Shown here: piece by piece, positions 1-8,662 of the stretch
How the letters are laid out: every line of letters begins with the position of its first letter
Numbering within the stretch: position 1 is the stretch's first letter
Assembly (NCBI GenBank): GCA_019801415.1
Contig: JAHVJD010000003.1
Span: forward strand, 372,001 to 436,000
Length of the DNA stretch: 64,000 nucleotides
Origin: Nocardioides marinus
GTDB lineage: Bacteria; Pseudomonadota; Alphaproteobacteria; Rhodobacterales; Rhodobacteraceae
Direction of reading: 5' to 3'
Translations under genes and position numbers: made by a program
Notes under the pieces: model-generated
What the model saw: the letters and a program-made list of their open reading frames with translations, nothing else
Told to the model about the DNA's origin: nothing
Databases searched by the model: none

Positions 1-1092
1 GCCTGCGCTGCCACCAATGGCCCCAGTGCCGAGGCACGCGCGGCGGTCTTTGGCAGCGACTTGCGCGCGATGGAAGAGCCGCAGCCGATGTCGCGGTTGA
101 TCAACTGGGCGCTGACCGATCTGATGCTGGAGCACGGCGAGATCGTCATGATGGGCGAGGACGTGGGCCGCAAGGGCGGCGTCTACGGCGTCAGCCAGAA
201 ACTGCAGCAGCGCTTCGGGCCGGACCGGGTGATCGACACGCTGCTGGATGAGCAGTCGATCCTCGGGCTGGCCATCGGCATGGGACACAACGGTTTTGTG
301 CCGATCCCTGAAATCCAGTTCCTCGCCTATCTCCATAACGCCGAGGACCAGCTGCGCGGTGAGGCGGCGACGTTGCCGTTCTTCTCGAACGGGCAGTTCG
401 CCAACCCGATGGTGGTGCGGATCGCCGGGCTTGGCTATCAGAAGGGCTTTGGCGGGCATTTTCACAACGACAACTCGCTGGCGGTGCTGCGCGACATTCC
501 GGGGCTGGTGATCGCCTGCCCGTCGGACGGGGCCGAGGCGGCGATGATGCTGCGCGAATGCGTGCGGCTGGCGCGGGAAGAGCAGCGGGTGGTGGTGTTT
601 GTCGAACCCATTGCGCTCTATCCAATGCGGGATCTGCATGGCCCCAAGGACGGCGGCTGGATGCGCAGCTATCCTGCACCGGATCAGCGCATTGCTCTGG
701 GCGAGGTCGGTGTGCATGGGGATGGCAGCGATCTGGCGATCGTGACCTACGGCAATGGCCGCTACCTGTCGGCACAGGCGCAGGCGGATCTGGCCGCCAA
801 GGGCGTGCAGGCGCGGATCATCGACCTGCGTTGGCTGGCACCCCTACCGGCCGAGGCGCTTCTGGCGGCCATGGAGGGCTGTAAGCATGTGCTGATTGTC
901 GATGAATGCCGCACCACCGGCAGCCAGTCAGAGGCGCTGATGGCGCTGTTCGCCGAACGGGGCAAAGTGCCCGCGGCGCGGATCGCCGCCAGCGACTGTT
1001 TCATTGCAACCGGCCCGGCCTATGGCGCGACGCTGCCGTCCAAGGACAGCATCGTCGAGGCCGCCCTGACCCTCGTGAAAGGCGCGTCATGA
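1..1092 (+). CDS. Fused alpha/beta 2-oxoacid dehydrogenase E1, C-terminal (beta-like) part, 5' truncated
   Basis: Thiamine-diphosphate-dependent E1 component that would decarboxylate a 2-oxoacid (pyruvate or branched-chain) and acylate a lipoyl E2. The frame is open from the first base of the window with no stop, so the visible 363 residues are the end of a longer protein. They match the transketolase-like pyrimidine-binding and C-terminal domains of E1 beta subunits, including the GEDVG motif shortly after the domain start. The frame continues upstream of where a separate beta subunit would begin, which suggests a single-chain alpha-beta E1. The stop overlaps the start of the next gene (ATGA, 1089-1092), indicating translational coupling. 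The substrate cannot be told from this fragment, and E2/E3 genes are not in view. Confidence 0.8.
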   Translation, partial: ACAATNGPSAEARAAVFGSDLRAMEEPQPMSRLINWALTDLMLEHGEIVMMGEDVGRKGGVYGVSQKLQQRFGPDRVIDTLLDEQSILGLAIGMGHNGFVPIPEIQFLAYLHNAEDQLRGEAATLPFFSNGQFANPMVVRIAGLGYQKGFGGHFHNDNSLAVLRDIPGLVIACPSDGAEAAMMLRECVRLAREEQRVVVFVEPIALYPMRDLHGPKDGGWMRSYPAPDQRIALGEVGVHGDGSDLAIVTYGNGRYLSAQAQADLAAKGVQARIIDLRWLAPLPAEALLAAMEGCKHVLIVDECRTTGSQSEALMALFAERGKVPAARIAASDCFIATGPAYGATLPSKDSIVEAALTLVKGAS

Positions 1093-2123
1093 CCCGTACC
1101 GCTGTTCTGATTTGCCCCGGTCGGGGCACCTACAACAAGGCCGAACTGGGCTACCTGCACCGCCACCATGCGGACAAGGGCGCGCTTCTTGCGGAATTTG
1201 ACGCGCAACGGGCGGCGGCCGGACAGGAGGAGGTCACGTCGCTCGACGGTGCAACGCGCTTCTCGGTGTCGAAATACTCGCGCGGGGACGTGGCGTCGCC
1301 GCTGATCTACGCCTCGGCCCTGGCGGATGCCCGCAGCTTGGCGGAGGATATCGAGGTGGTCGCCGTGACCGGTAATTCAATGGGCTGGTACATCGCGCTG
1401 GCCGCCGCCGGAGCACTGAGTGCTGCGGACGGCTTCACGGTGGTGAACACCATGGGCACCCTGATGCAGGAGCAGCTGATCGGTGGCCAGCTGGTCTACC
1501 CGTTTGCCGGGGCGGACTGGCGCAACGATCCGCAGCGCAAGGCCGAGCTGCTGGCGCTGGTGGCAGAGATCTCCGGGCGCGCCGGGCATGATCTGGCCCT
1601 GTCGATCGATCTCGGTGGCATGTTGGTGCTGGCCGGCAATGAGGCCGGTCTTGCGGCCTTCGAGGCCGCGGTGCCGGTGGTGGCCGAGCGCTTCCCGATG
1701 CGGCTGGCCAATCACGCCGCCTTCCACACGCCCCTGCAGGAGCCCGTTGCGGCGGAAGGGCGCAGGCGGCTCGCGGCGGAGATGTTCCGCCAGCCGGATG
1801 TGCCGCTGATCGACGGGCGCGGGCAGATCTGGTGGTCGGGCGCCAGCGACACCGCACGGCTGTGGGACTACACGCTGGGTCATCAGGTGGTGGCGCCCTA
1901 TGATTTCACCCGCGCCGTGCAAACCGCGGCACGAGAGTTCGCGCCGGATCTCTTCATCATTACCGGTCCCGGTACGACGCTGGGCGGCGCTGTGGGCCAA
2001 TCTCTGGTGCAGTTGGGTTGGCAGGGGCTGATTGACAAGGACGCCTTTCAGGCCCGTCAAACGGCCAATCCCTTGCTGGCGGCAATGGGCGATCCGGCCC
2101 AGCGAGCCTTGGTCATGGCCTAG
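1089..2123 (+). CDS. FabD-like acyltransferase (ACP S-malonyltransferase fold), atypical substrate pocket
   Basis: A 344-residue acyl-transferase-domain protein coupled to the E1 gene by an ATGA overlap. The nucleophile elbow is G-N-S-M-G with Ser97, and the catalytic His213 lies in FHTPLQ, matching the Ser/His pair of FabD. Two canonical FabD features differ. The N-terminal PGQGSQ motif reads PGRGTY (residues 10-15), and the Arg that binds the malonyl carboxylate, found just before the MQE motif, is Met122 (TMG-TLMQE). By family logic this argues against malonyl-CoA and for a monocarboxylic acyl group, possibly a product of the neighbouring dehydrogenase. That last step is inference. The usual database label would be ACP S-malonyltransferase. 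Confidence 0.75.
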   Translation: MTRTAVLICPGRGTYNKAELGYLHRHHADKGALLAEFDAQRAAAGQEEVTSLDGATRFSVSKYSRGDVASPLIYASALADARSLAEDIEVVAVTGNSMGWYIALAAAGALSAADGFTVVNTMGTLMQEQLIGGQLVYPFAGADWRNDPQRKAELLALVAEISGRAGHDLALSIDLGGMLVLAGNEAGLAAFEAAVPVVAERFPMRLANHAAFHTPLQEPVAAEGRRRLAAEMFRQPDVPLIDGRGQIWWSGASDTARLWDYTLGHQVVAPYDFTRAVQTAAREFAPDLFIITGPGTTLGGAVGQSLVQLGWQGLIDKDAFQARQTANPLLAAMGDPAQRALVMA

Positions 2124-2139
2124 GGTCCGGATTGACCGC

Positions 2140-2163
2140 ACGGGCGCGGCGCCCCGCGCCCGT
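2140..2163. terminator. GC-rich hairpin between convergent genes
   Basis: A perfect 10-bp stem (2140-2149 with 2154-2163) around a CGCC loop sits just after the acyltransferase stop and before the convergent membrane-regulator gene. There is no T-run on either side, so it is a terminator-like or mRNA 3'-end structure rather than a clear intrinsic terminator. Confidence 0.4.
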
Positions 2164-2237
2164 TGCCTGCCCAAGGTTGTTTCTAAAAGCATCCCCGGGG
2201 CATGGCTCCCCCGATGAGGCATGGTTTGCGAAATCGC

Positions 2238-2939
2238 TCAGACCATGCGGATCACGTCCTTGCTGATAGAGAGGACGTAGCCGCGTTTGGCGATGTTCTT
2301 GACCAGGAGTTCGCTGACCATCTGGTTTCCGAGCGTATCGCGCAGCCGCTTGATCCGGGTGGCGCCGGCCGCTTCCTCGCAATCCGAGGCGGCACGCCCG
2401 GAGATCACCGATTCGATCTCGGCGCCGGACAAGACGTCGTCATCCAGCCGGGCTTCCGCCAGAACTGACAGCGTTTCCATCGCGGCGGGGGTCAGTTTGA
2501 AGCCCATGTTGTTGAGGTAGACGGTGTTCTCGTCGCGGCTGATCAGAAGTTCGTTGACCTGGATGCCGGCCCGTTCGATCTGCGCCATGCGCCGGTTCAG
2601 CATCACCAGCATGCCCAGAACCGTCAGCGCCGCCACCATCATCGCGGCGGCAAACACCAGCAGAACGAAGATCACAGCGCGATAGCTGGCCAGGGTGTCG
2701 GCAAAAGCAGTGCCGGACTGCGCCAGGATCTCCAGCAACTTGATCTCGGCCTGCTTGGTCAGGTCGTTCTCGACGAACAACCTTTCCACCCGCGCGTTAA
2801 AGGCATTGGCATCGGGCAGCGTCAGCAGCAGCAACGTGCCCGCAATCGCCAGCAGGGCGACGATCGCGGCTATGCCGAAGGCGATGACCCGGCTGCCGGC
2901 GGTGCGGGCGTCAGAAACGGAGAAAATAGGGTCCGGCAT
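2238..2939 (-). CDS. Membrane-anchored winged-helix (OmpR/ToxR-like) protein
   Basis: A 233-residue protein with two membrane segments (about residues 19-41 and 88-114) enclosing a roughly 45-residue loop, followed by a C-terminal domain (about 130-225) that resembles an OmpR-type winged helix. The LT-P-x-E-like helix start, an R-I-K-R-L-R recognition-helix signature and a final KRGYVLS hairpin are visible. With both termini inside, the loop would be periplasmic and the DNA-binding domain cytoplasmic. That suggests a one-component sensor-regulator of inverted ToxR layout. The start at 2939 was chosen because AAGGAAGG lies just upstream; an upstream in-frame start would add 16 residues without an RBS. 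It overlaps the preceding 97-residue gene by 29 nt. The target genes are unknown. Confidence 0.7.
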   Translation of the reverse strand: MPDPIFSVSDARTAGSRVIAFGIAAIVALLAIAGTLLLLTLPDANAFNARVERLFVENDLTKQAEIKLLEILAQSGTAFADTLASYRAVIFVLLVFAAAMMVAALTVLGMLVMLNRRMAQIERAGIQVNELLISRDENTVYLNNMGFKLTPAAMETLSVLAEARLDDDVLSGAEIESVISGRAASDCEEAAGATRIKRLRDTLGNQMVSELLVKNIAKRGYVLSISKDVIRMV

Positions 2940-3204
2940 CGGCCTTCCTTTGTTGCAACCCCTCCGGGCCAAAGACCGACAGCACATTCAGCAGGGTCCA
3001 GCCTGACGGAGCCAGACGGCTGCTGATCTCGGCGCGGGCGGCCTGTTTTCTGCAACTGCCATCAAGCTGCACCACCCCATAGTGCAGTCGCAGGGGATTG
3101 TCCTGCTTGGCCTTGTAGTCGGCGTAACACTCCGCCGCCAGTGCCGGGCCAGACAGGCCCAGCAGGGCAGCCGCAAGGGCGGGGATAAGGAGATGCTGTT
3201 TCAT
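2911..3204 (-). CDS. Small exported protein with two cysteines, function unknown
   Basis: A 97-residue protein starting MKQHLL with a clear Sec signal peptide (hydrophobic to about residue 22, likely cleavage after ALA at 23). The mature part of about 74 residues has Cys26 and Cys51, which could form a disulfide. I do not recognise a named domain. It is the first gene of a two-gene unit and its last 29 nt overlap the start of the membrane winged-helix gene. Coupled expression makes it a candidate periplasmic partner or modulator of that protein; this is inference from context only. Confidence 0.6.
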   Translation of the reverse strand: MKQHLLIPALAAALLGLSGPALAAECYADYKAKQDNPLRLHYGVVQLDGSCRKQAARAEISSRLAPSGWTLLNVLSVFGPEGLQQRKADAGPYFLRF

Positions 3205-3234
3205 GCTGCCATCCTGCGTGGTGAGGGGGCGAAA

Positions 3235-3282
3235 TTCAATAACCGCAGGGGTTTGAGCCACTGATATTCGATAACAGCGGGG
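3235..3282. repeat. Imperfect direct repeat in a divergent promoter region
   Basis: TTCAATAACCGCAGGGG at 3235-3251 recurs as TTCGATAACAGCGGGG at 3267-3282, with starts 32 bp apart, close to three helical turns. It lies in the 167-bp gap between two divergently transcribed genes for exported proteins, so it could be a pair of operator half-sites. Confidence 0.35.
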
Positions 3283-3371
3283 CGATATTGCCTGTCTGGC
3301 GGGGGCGGGGCGAAGATTTTGATATCCTGGCGCACCGGATGCGCTGCACAACCCGATTGAAAGGTTCCGGC

Positions 3372-3854
3372 ATGGCTCAGACACCCGCAAAGACCGCTCA
3401 TCGCAAATTCATTGCTTTCATCGTGGCAACCTCGATCGCCATCACCGGCTTTTCCGCCGCTCCCGCCCGCGCGGATGAGGATGTGGCGAAGTTCATCGCC
3501 GGGATGGCTCTCTTGGGGATTCTCGGGGCTGCGATCAACGACGCGCGCAAGAATGACCGCGCGGTGACACAACCCCATTACTACCCGCACAAGCCGCATC
3601 ATCCCGGCGGCCAGGTCCGCCCCTTGCCGCCCAAACTGCACAAGTACAACCTTCCGGCCCAGTGCGTGCAGTATTTCCCGCACTACAGCCAGACCTATCC
3701 GCTGGCTAGCAACCTGTGCCTGAAGCGTCACTACGGCAGCACCAGCGCTCTGCCCGCAGCCTGCAAGGTGCGGTTCTGGAACGGCAGGAACCACCGTGTC
3801 GGCTTCAAGCCGAACTGCCTGCGCAAGCATGGCTATCGGATGGTATTGCGCTGA
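3372..3854 (+). CDS. Exported His/Cys-containing hypothetical protein
   Basis: A 160-residue protein with an N-terminal signal sequence (basic start, hydrophobic about residues 13-30, A-R-A cleavage near 34). A second hydrophobic stretch at about 40-56 may be a membrane anchor or amphipathic helix. The middle is rich in His, Pro and Tyr (residues 66-95). The C-terminal part carries four cysteines (98, 116, 131, 149), consistent with two disulfides in the periplasm. No catalytic motif is recognised. The start at ATG 3372 is preceded by a weak AAAGG; longer frames upstream lack a ribosome site. The gene ends at a strong intrinsic terminator. Confidence 0.6.
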   Translation: MAQTPAKTAHRKFIAFIVATSIAITGFSAAPARADEDVAKFIAGMALLGILGAAINDARKNDRAVTQPHYYPHKPHHPGGQVRPLPPKLHKYNLPAQCVQYFPHYSQTYPLASNLCLKRHYGSTSALPAACKVRFWNGRNHRVGFKPNCLRKHGYRMVLR

Positions 3855-3876
3855 CTTCACAGCAATCGAGCAGACT

Positions 3877-3902
3877 GGGGGGCGAGAGCCCCCCCTTTTT
3901 TT
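3877..3902 (+). terminator. Intrinsic terminator
   Basis: The stem GGGGGGC (3877-3883) pairs with GCCCCCC (3888-3894) around a GAGA loop and is followed by a run of T. It closes transcription of the exported His/Cys protein gene ahead of rnhB. Confidence 0.85.
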
Positions 3903-3980
3903 CCATGTGCCCAGCCTTGCGTCTTCTGGCGGCGTTGACCGGGCGGTTGCATTTGAGCTGCGAATTGGGTTTGTCAGGGC

Positions 3981-4598
3981 ATGACCCAGCCAGATTACAG
4001 TTACGAGCAGGCCGCCAGGGCCAAGGGATTTCTCCGCATCGCGGGTGTCGACGAGGTCGGTCGCGGACCGCTGGCCGGTCCGGTGACGGCGGCGGCGGTG
4101 ATCCTGGATGCCGAGGCGATCCCCGAAGGTCTGAACGATTCCAAGAAGTTGAGCCTGAAACGGCGCGAGGCGCTGGAAGCCGATATCTTCGGGTCCGCAG
4201 AAGTCGCCATAGCCCATGCCTCCGTCGAGGAGATCGATTCCCTCAACATCTTGCGGGCGTCGCATCTGGCGATGGAGCGCGCGGTTGCAGCGTTGGATCC
4301 GCCGCCGGATTACCTGCTGATCGACGGCAATCTGATTCCGAAGGGGCTGACCCAGCCGGCCGAAGAAGTGGTCAAGGGGGATGGCAAATCAGTCTCGATC
4401 GCAGCGGCCTCGATCGTTGCCAAACTGGCACGTGACAGGGTGATGGTGGATTTGGCGCAACAGTTTCCGGGATATGGCTGGGAGAAAAACGCGGGCTACC
4501 CCTCGAAACAGCATCGTGATGCGCTAGTTGAACTGGGGGTGACCCCACATCATCGGCGATCCTTTAAGCCCGTACACAACATCTTGTATCAAGAGTGA
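3981..4598 (+). CDS. rnhB: Ribonuclease HII
   Basis: Cleaves the RNA strand of RNA-DNA hybrids and removes single ribonucleotides misincorporated in DNA. At 205 residues it has the usual length. The signature GVDEVGRGPLAGP occupies residues 22-34, with the metal-binding Asp24 and Glu25; the later conserved IDGN segment and the SIAAASIVAK segment are present. It lies 107 bp upstream of ccrM in the same direction, an arrangement common in alphaproteobacteria. Confidence 0.95.
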   Translation: MTQPDYSYEQAARAKGFLRIAGVDEVGRGPLAGPVTAAAVILDAEAIPEGLNDSKKLSLKRREALEADIFGSAEVAIAHASVEEIDSLNILRASHLAMERAVAALDPPPDYLLIDGNLIPKGLTQPAEEVVKGDGKSVSIAAASIVAKLARDRVMVDLAQQFPGYGWEKNAGYPSKQHRDALVELGVTPHHRRSFKPVHNILYQE

Positions 4599-4634
4599 AC
4601 CGCAGGGTGTTGTTCTAAAAAACAAATTGACCTC

Positions 4635-4650
4635 GAATCCGCGATGACTC
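4635..4650. promoter_or_regulatory. Two GANTC (CcrM) sites in the ccrM leader
   Basis: GAATC at 4635-4639 and GACTC at 4646-4650 are 11 bp apart in the rnhB-ccrM gap. GANTC is the target of the methyltransferase encoded immediately downstream. In Caulobacter, GANTC sites in the ccrM leader tie its transcription to methylation state, so autoregulation is a reasonable inference here. Confidence 0.6.
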
Positions 4651-4654
4651 ATCC

Positions 4655-4663
4655 TGTGGACAA
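4655..4663 (-). promoter_or_regulatory. DnaA-box-like 9-mer upstream of ccrM
   Basis: The minus strand reads TTGTCCACA, one mismatch from the DnaA box TTATCCACA. It lies five bases after the second GANTC site. A single 9-mer can occur by chance, so this is only suggestive. Confidence 0.25.
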
Positions 4664-4696
4664 CCTAATGAGCGCAAAAATGCGCCGTGGTTTTGA

Positions 4697-5809
<1,113 letters not shown>

Positions 5810-5844
5810 TTCCGGCAGTCCCGAACAGCCAGACTGAATTGCTG

Positions 5845-5868
5845 GCGCCTGTGCTGCGGTACAGGCGC
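5845..5868. other. Hairpin downstream of ccrM
   Basis: An 8-bp perfect stem, GCGCCTGT (5845-5852) with ACAGGCGC (5861-5868), lies between the ccrM stop and its intrinsic terminator. It may stabilise the mRNA 3' end. Confidence 0.4.
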
Positions 5869-5876
5869 ACACCTTG

Positions 5877-5903
5877 CCCCGCCTCCACCAGGCGGGGTTT
5901 TTT
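5877..5903 (+). terminator. Intrinsic terminator of ccrM
   Basis: CCCCGCCT (5877-5884) pairs with AGGCGGGG (5890-5897) around CCACC, followed by six T and a second T-run. Confidence 0.9.
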
Positions 5904-5996
5904 GCTTTTTTATCAGGGGTGCGCTATTCCCGCGATCGCACAGCGACCTTATCTTGGAAGCGCATCTGCACTCCGTTCGCAACGAAAGGCTTTTCG

Positions 5997-7424
5997 ATGA
6001 CTGAAACCGCGCTCGCAGGTGCCGCGATAGCCAAGGATTTGGATGACGCAGCGCAGGCGCGGGAAAGGGAGCGGGCCAAACAGCGGGATCTCGGGCTCGA
6101 GGGATCGGTGTTCGAAAACAGGTTCGCCGAGGCCGCGTTGGACGCCCACAAACGCCGCGGGTTGCAGCTGGCGGTTCAGGCGCGCTGGATCATGATGCCC
6201 CTGATCGGGTTGTTCATTACCTTCATCATCCCCGGTATCGAGGTTCTGTACTATCACGGCTTCTTGCTGCTGCTGTGCGTGAACGGCTGGTTCATCAGCC
6301 GCGCAGGCAAGGTCGGTCGCTCCAAGATGGAGCTGTTCCTGATCTTTCTCGACCTGCTCATTCTGACCGTGGGCATGGTCACGCCCAACCCGCTCAGCCA
6401 GCATGACTTCCCGCTGGCGATGCACTACCGCTTTGACAACTTTCAGTATTTCTTCGTGATACTGGCGGCCGGTACCATGGCCTATTCCTGGCGCACGGTG
6501 ATCGCCATCGGAACCTGGACGGCGGCGATGTGGCTTGCGGCATTGGTGCTGGCGATGTGGTTTTCCGAACCCTTGCCGGAGTTGTCCGAAGCGGTGCAGG
6601 CGGCGCTGGCGACCCAGCCGGAATTGGCGGAATTCTTTGATCCCAACAGTTTCGTGCCCAGCCTGCGGGTGCAGGAGGCGCTGATCTTTCTGCTGGTGGC
6701 CATCACGCTCGGGTTCTCGGTGCGGCGTTTCAACGGGCTGCTGCGCAGCAACGCCAGCCTCGAACGGGAGCGTGCGAACCTGTCGCGCTACTTCTCGCCC
6801 AATGTGGTTGATCAGTTGTCGCAGAATGACGAGCCGCTGAAACAGGTGCGCAGCGAGAATGTGGCGGTGCTGTTCATAGACATCGTCGGCTTTACCCGGC
6901 TGACCGCGGATCTGCACCCGCGCCCCGCGATCGACCTCCTGCGTGAGTTTCATAGCCGCATGGAGCGCGAGGTGTTCCGGCATCACGGCACCCTGGACAA
7001 ATACCTGGGCGACGGGCTGATGGCGACGTTCGGCACCCCCGTGGCTGGGTCTCAGGACGCCAGCAATGCGCTTGCCTGCGCCCATGCCATGCGGGCCTCC
7101 CTGGCGAAATGGAACGCCGAGCGCACGCGCCAGGGCAAGCCGGAGATCAGGGCCGGTATCGGCATCCACTACGGCGAGGCGGTTCTTGGCGACATCGGCG
7201 CCAACCGACTGGAGTTCGCGGTGCTGGGCATGACGGTCAACGTCGCCGCCCGACTTGAGCAGCTGACCCGAAAGCTGCAGGCGGATATTGTCATCAGCGA
7301 GACCCTGGCGCAGCAGGTCAAGGCGGAAAAGGTCAGCCAGCATCTGCTGGAGGGCGGCCGCCGACGTCCGGACCAGCAGGTGCGCGGGCTCGACCGGGTG
7401 ATGACGGTGCTCTCCTGGGACTGA
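5997..7424 (+). CDS. Membrane class III adenylate/guanylate cyclase
   Basis: Makes a cyclic nucleotide from ATP or GTP. The 475 residues have an N-terminal charged region, about six membrane segments between 66 and 242, a short linker with the RYFSPNVVDQL element common in bacterial cyclases, and a catalytic domain from about 285. Metal-binding Asp295 (FIDIVGFT) and Asp339 (LGDG), purine-selecting Lys335, and transition-state Asn415 and Arg419 (TVNVAARL) are present. The second specificity position, seven residues before Asn415 and usually Asp or Thr, is Ala408, so the base preference is open. The start at 5997 was chosen for GAAAGG upstream. The gene is convergent with alkB. Confidence 0.88.
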   Translation: MTETALAGAAIAKDLDDAAQARERERAKQRDLGLEGSVFENRFAEAALDAHKRRGLQLAVQARWIMMPLIGLFITFIIPGIEVLYYHGFLLLLCVNGWFISRAGKVGRSKMELFLIFLDLLILTVGMVTPNPLSQHDFPLAMHYRFDNFQYFFVILAAGTMAYSWRTVIAIGTWTAAMWLAALVLAMWFSEPLPELSEAVQAALATQPELAEFFDPNSFVPSLRVQEALIFLLVAITLGFSVRRFNGLLRSNASLERERANLSRYFSPNVVDQLSQNDEPLKQVRSENVAVLFIDIVGFTRLTADLHPRPAIDLLREFHSRMEREVFRHHGTLDKYLGDGLMATFGTPVAGSQDASNALACAHAMRASLAKWNAERTRQGKPEIRAGIGIHYGEAVLGDIGANRLEFAVLGMTVNVAARLEQLTRKLQADIVISETLAQQVKAEKVSQHLLEGGRRRPDQQVRGLDRVMTVLSWD

Positions 7425-7443
7425 ATGGTGCGCGGAGGCAGTG

Positions 7444-8577
7444 TCAGCGTGGCAGCGGGTTTTGTGCCTTGTTGTAGGGTTTCCAGTCGGTGATCTCGGG
7501 GTAGTATTTCTGCCGCCAGCGGCGCACCCGTGGGTTCATGATCCGGCGCCACAGCGGCGGGATCATCGCTGCCACCGTCATCACCGGATAGCCGTAGGGC
7601 AGCTGCGGCGCGTCGGTCTCGGTATAGTTCTGCAGCAGCGGAAACCGACGGTTGGGCTTGTAGTGATGGTCCGAGTGGCGCTGCAGGTTGATCAGAAGCC
7701 AGTTCGACGCCTTGTGCGCCGCATTCCACGAGTGGCGCGGGCGGACGGGTTCATATTTGCCATCGCCCAGGTGCTTGCGGGTCAGGCCGTAATGCTCGAC
7801 GTAGTTCACCAGCTCCAGCTGCCAGATCGCAACCCCCGCCTGCACGAGGAACAGCAGAAGCCCGGTTAACCCACCCAGCAAGATCGCCAAGAGCAGCATT
7901 GCCGCCTGCAGCGCCCAATAGCGGAAGAACGGGTTGGCCAGATCAGTCCAGGGCCGGTTTTTCTGTGCCAGTTTCCGCTTTTCGGCCTGAAAGGCGGAAT
8001 GCCAGCACTGGCGCAGAACCCGTGGATAGAAGCGATGGAAACCCTCGTTGTAGCGCGCGGTGACCGGATCGCGCGGGGTGCCGACATAGCGGTGATGCAC
8101 CAGAAGGTGCTCCGAGCGGAAATGCGAATAGAGCACCATCGCCAGCAGGATGTCCGCCATCCAGCGTTCCGCGCGGCTGGATTGGTGCATCAGCTCATGG
8201 CTGTAGTTGATGCCGACGGCGCCGGTGACGACGCCGACGCCGAAGAACACCGCGAATTTTTCGAATCCGTTCAGGTGGCTGGCGTCGCTGACATAGAAAA
8301 TCAGCCCGAACAGTGTCAGGAATTGCAGCGGCACCCATGCCAAGGTCAGCGCCTTGTACCACGTCAGCTCGCTGTCGGGCGTGTTCGGGTCTTCGTTGTC
8401 GAGGTTCAGTCCGAAAACGCCGTCCAGCACCGCGAACAGATGCCAGGTCGCCAGCGGTGGCAACAGCAGCGCCCAGCCGCCGAACAGCGCAGCGATCCAG
8501 ACCAGCGGCAGCAGAAGGAAGGACATCCAGAATGGCAGGGCGCTTTGCCAGCGGGCAAGGGTTGCGGAAGCAATCAT
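7444..8577 (-). CDS. alkB: Alkane 1-monooxygenase (AlkB family)
   Basis: Membrane di-iron hydroxylase that oxidises the terminal methyl of medium-chain alkanes using electrons from rubredoxin. The histidine boxes are visible in order: HELMH (127-131), EHLLVHH (156-162), NYVEHYG (258-264) and RHSDHH (300-305). Hydrophobic segments lie at about 14-55, 75-97, 108-125 and 220-255. The length of 377 is normal for AlkB. The ribosome site GGGAG precedes the start. No rubredoxin or rubredoxin reductase gene is adjacent, so these must be encoded elsewhere. It lies 85 bp downstream of mutY on the same strand, probably without functional linkage. Confidence 0.92.
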   Translation of the reverse strand: MIASATLARWQSALPFWMSFLLLPLVWIAALFGGWALLLPPLATWHLFAVLDGVFGLNLDNEDPNTPDSELTWYKALTLAWVPLQFLTLFGLIFYVSDASHLNGFEKFAVFFGVGVVTGAVGINYSHELMHQSSRAERWMADILLAMVLYSHFRSEHLLVHHRYVGTPRDPVTARYNEGFHRFYPRVLRQCWHSAFQAEKRKLAQKNRPWTDLANPFFRYWALQAAMLLLAILLGGLTGLLLFLVQAGVAIWQLELVNYVEHYGLTRKHLGDGKYEPVRPRHSWNAAHKASNWLLINLQRHSDHHYKPNRRFPLLQNYTETDAPQLPYGYPVMTVAAMIPPLWRRIMNPRVRRWRQKYYPEITDWKPYNKAQNPLPR

Positions 8578-8662
8578 GCCGGGTCTCCCAGATCAGTTGG
8601 CGCGCGTTTGCCAAAGAGCCTATGCCCAGAGATCTGGAAACCCAAGAGCGACCTCGCGTGAC

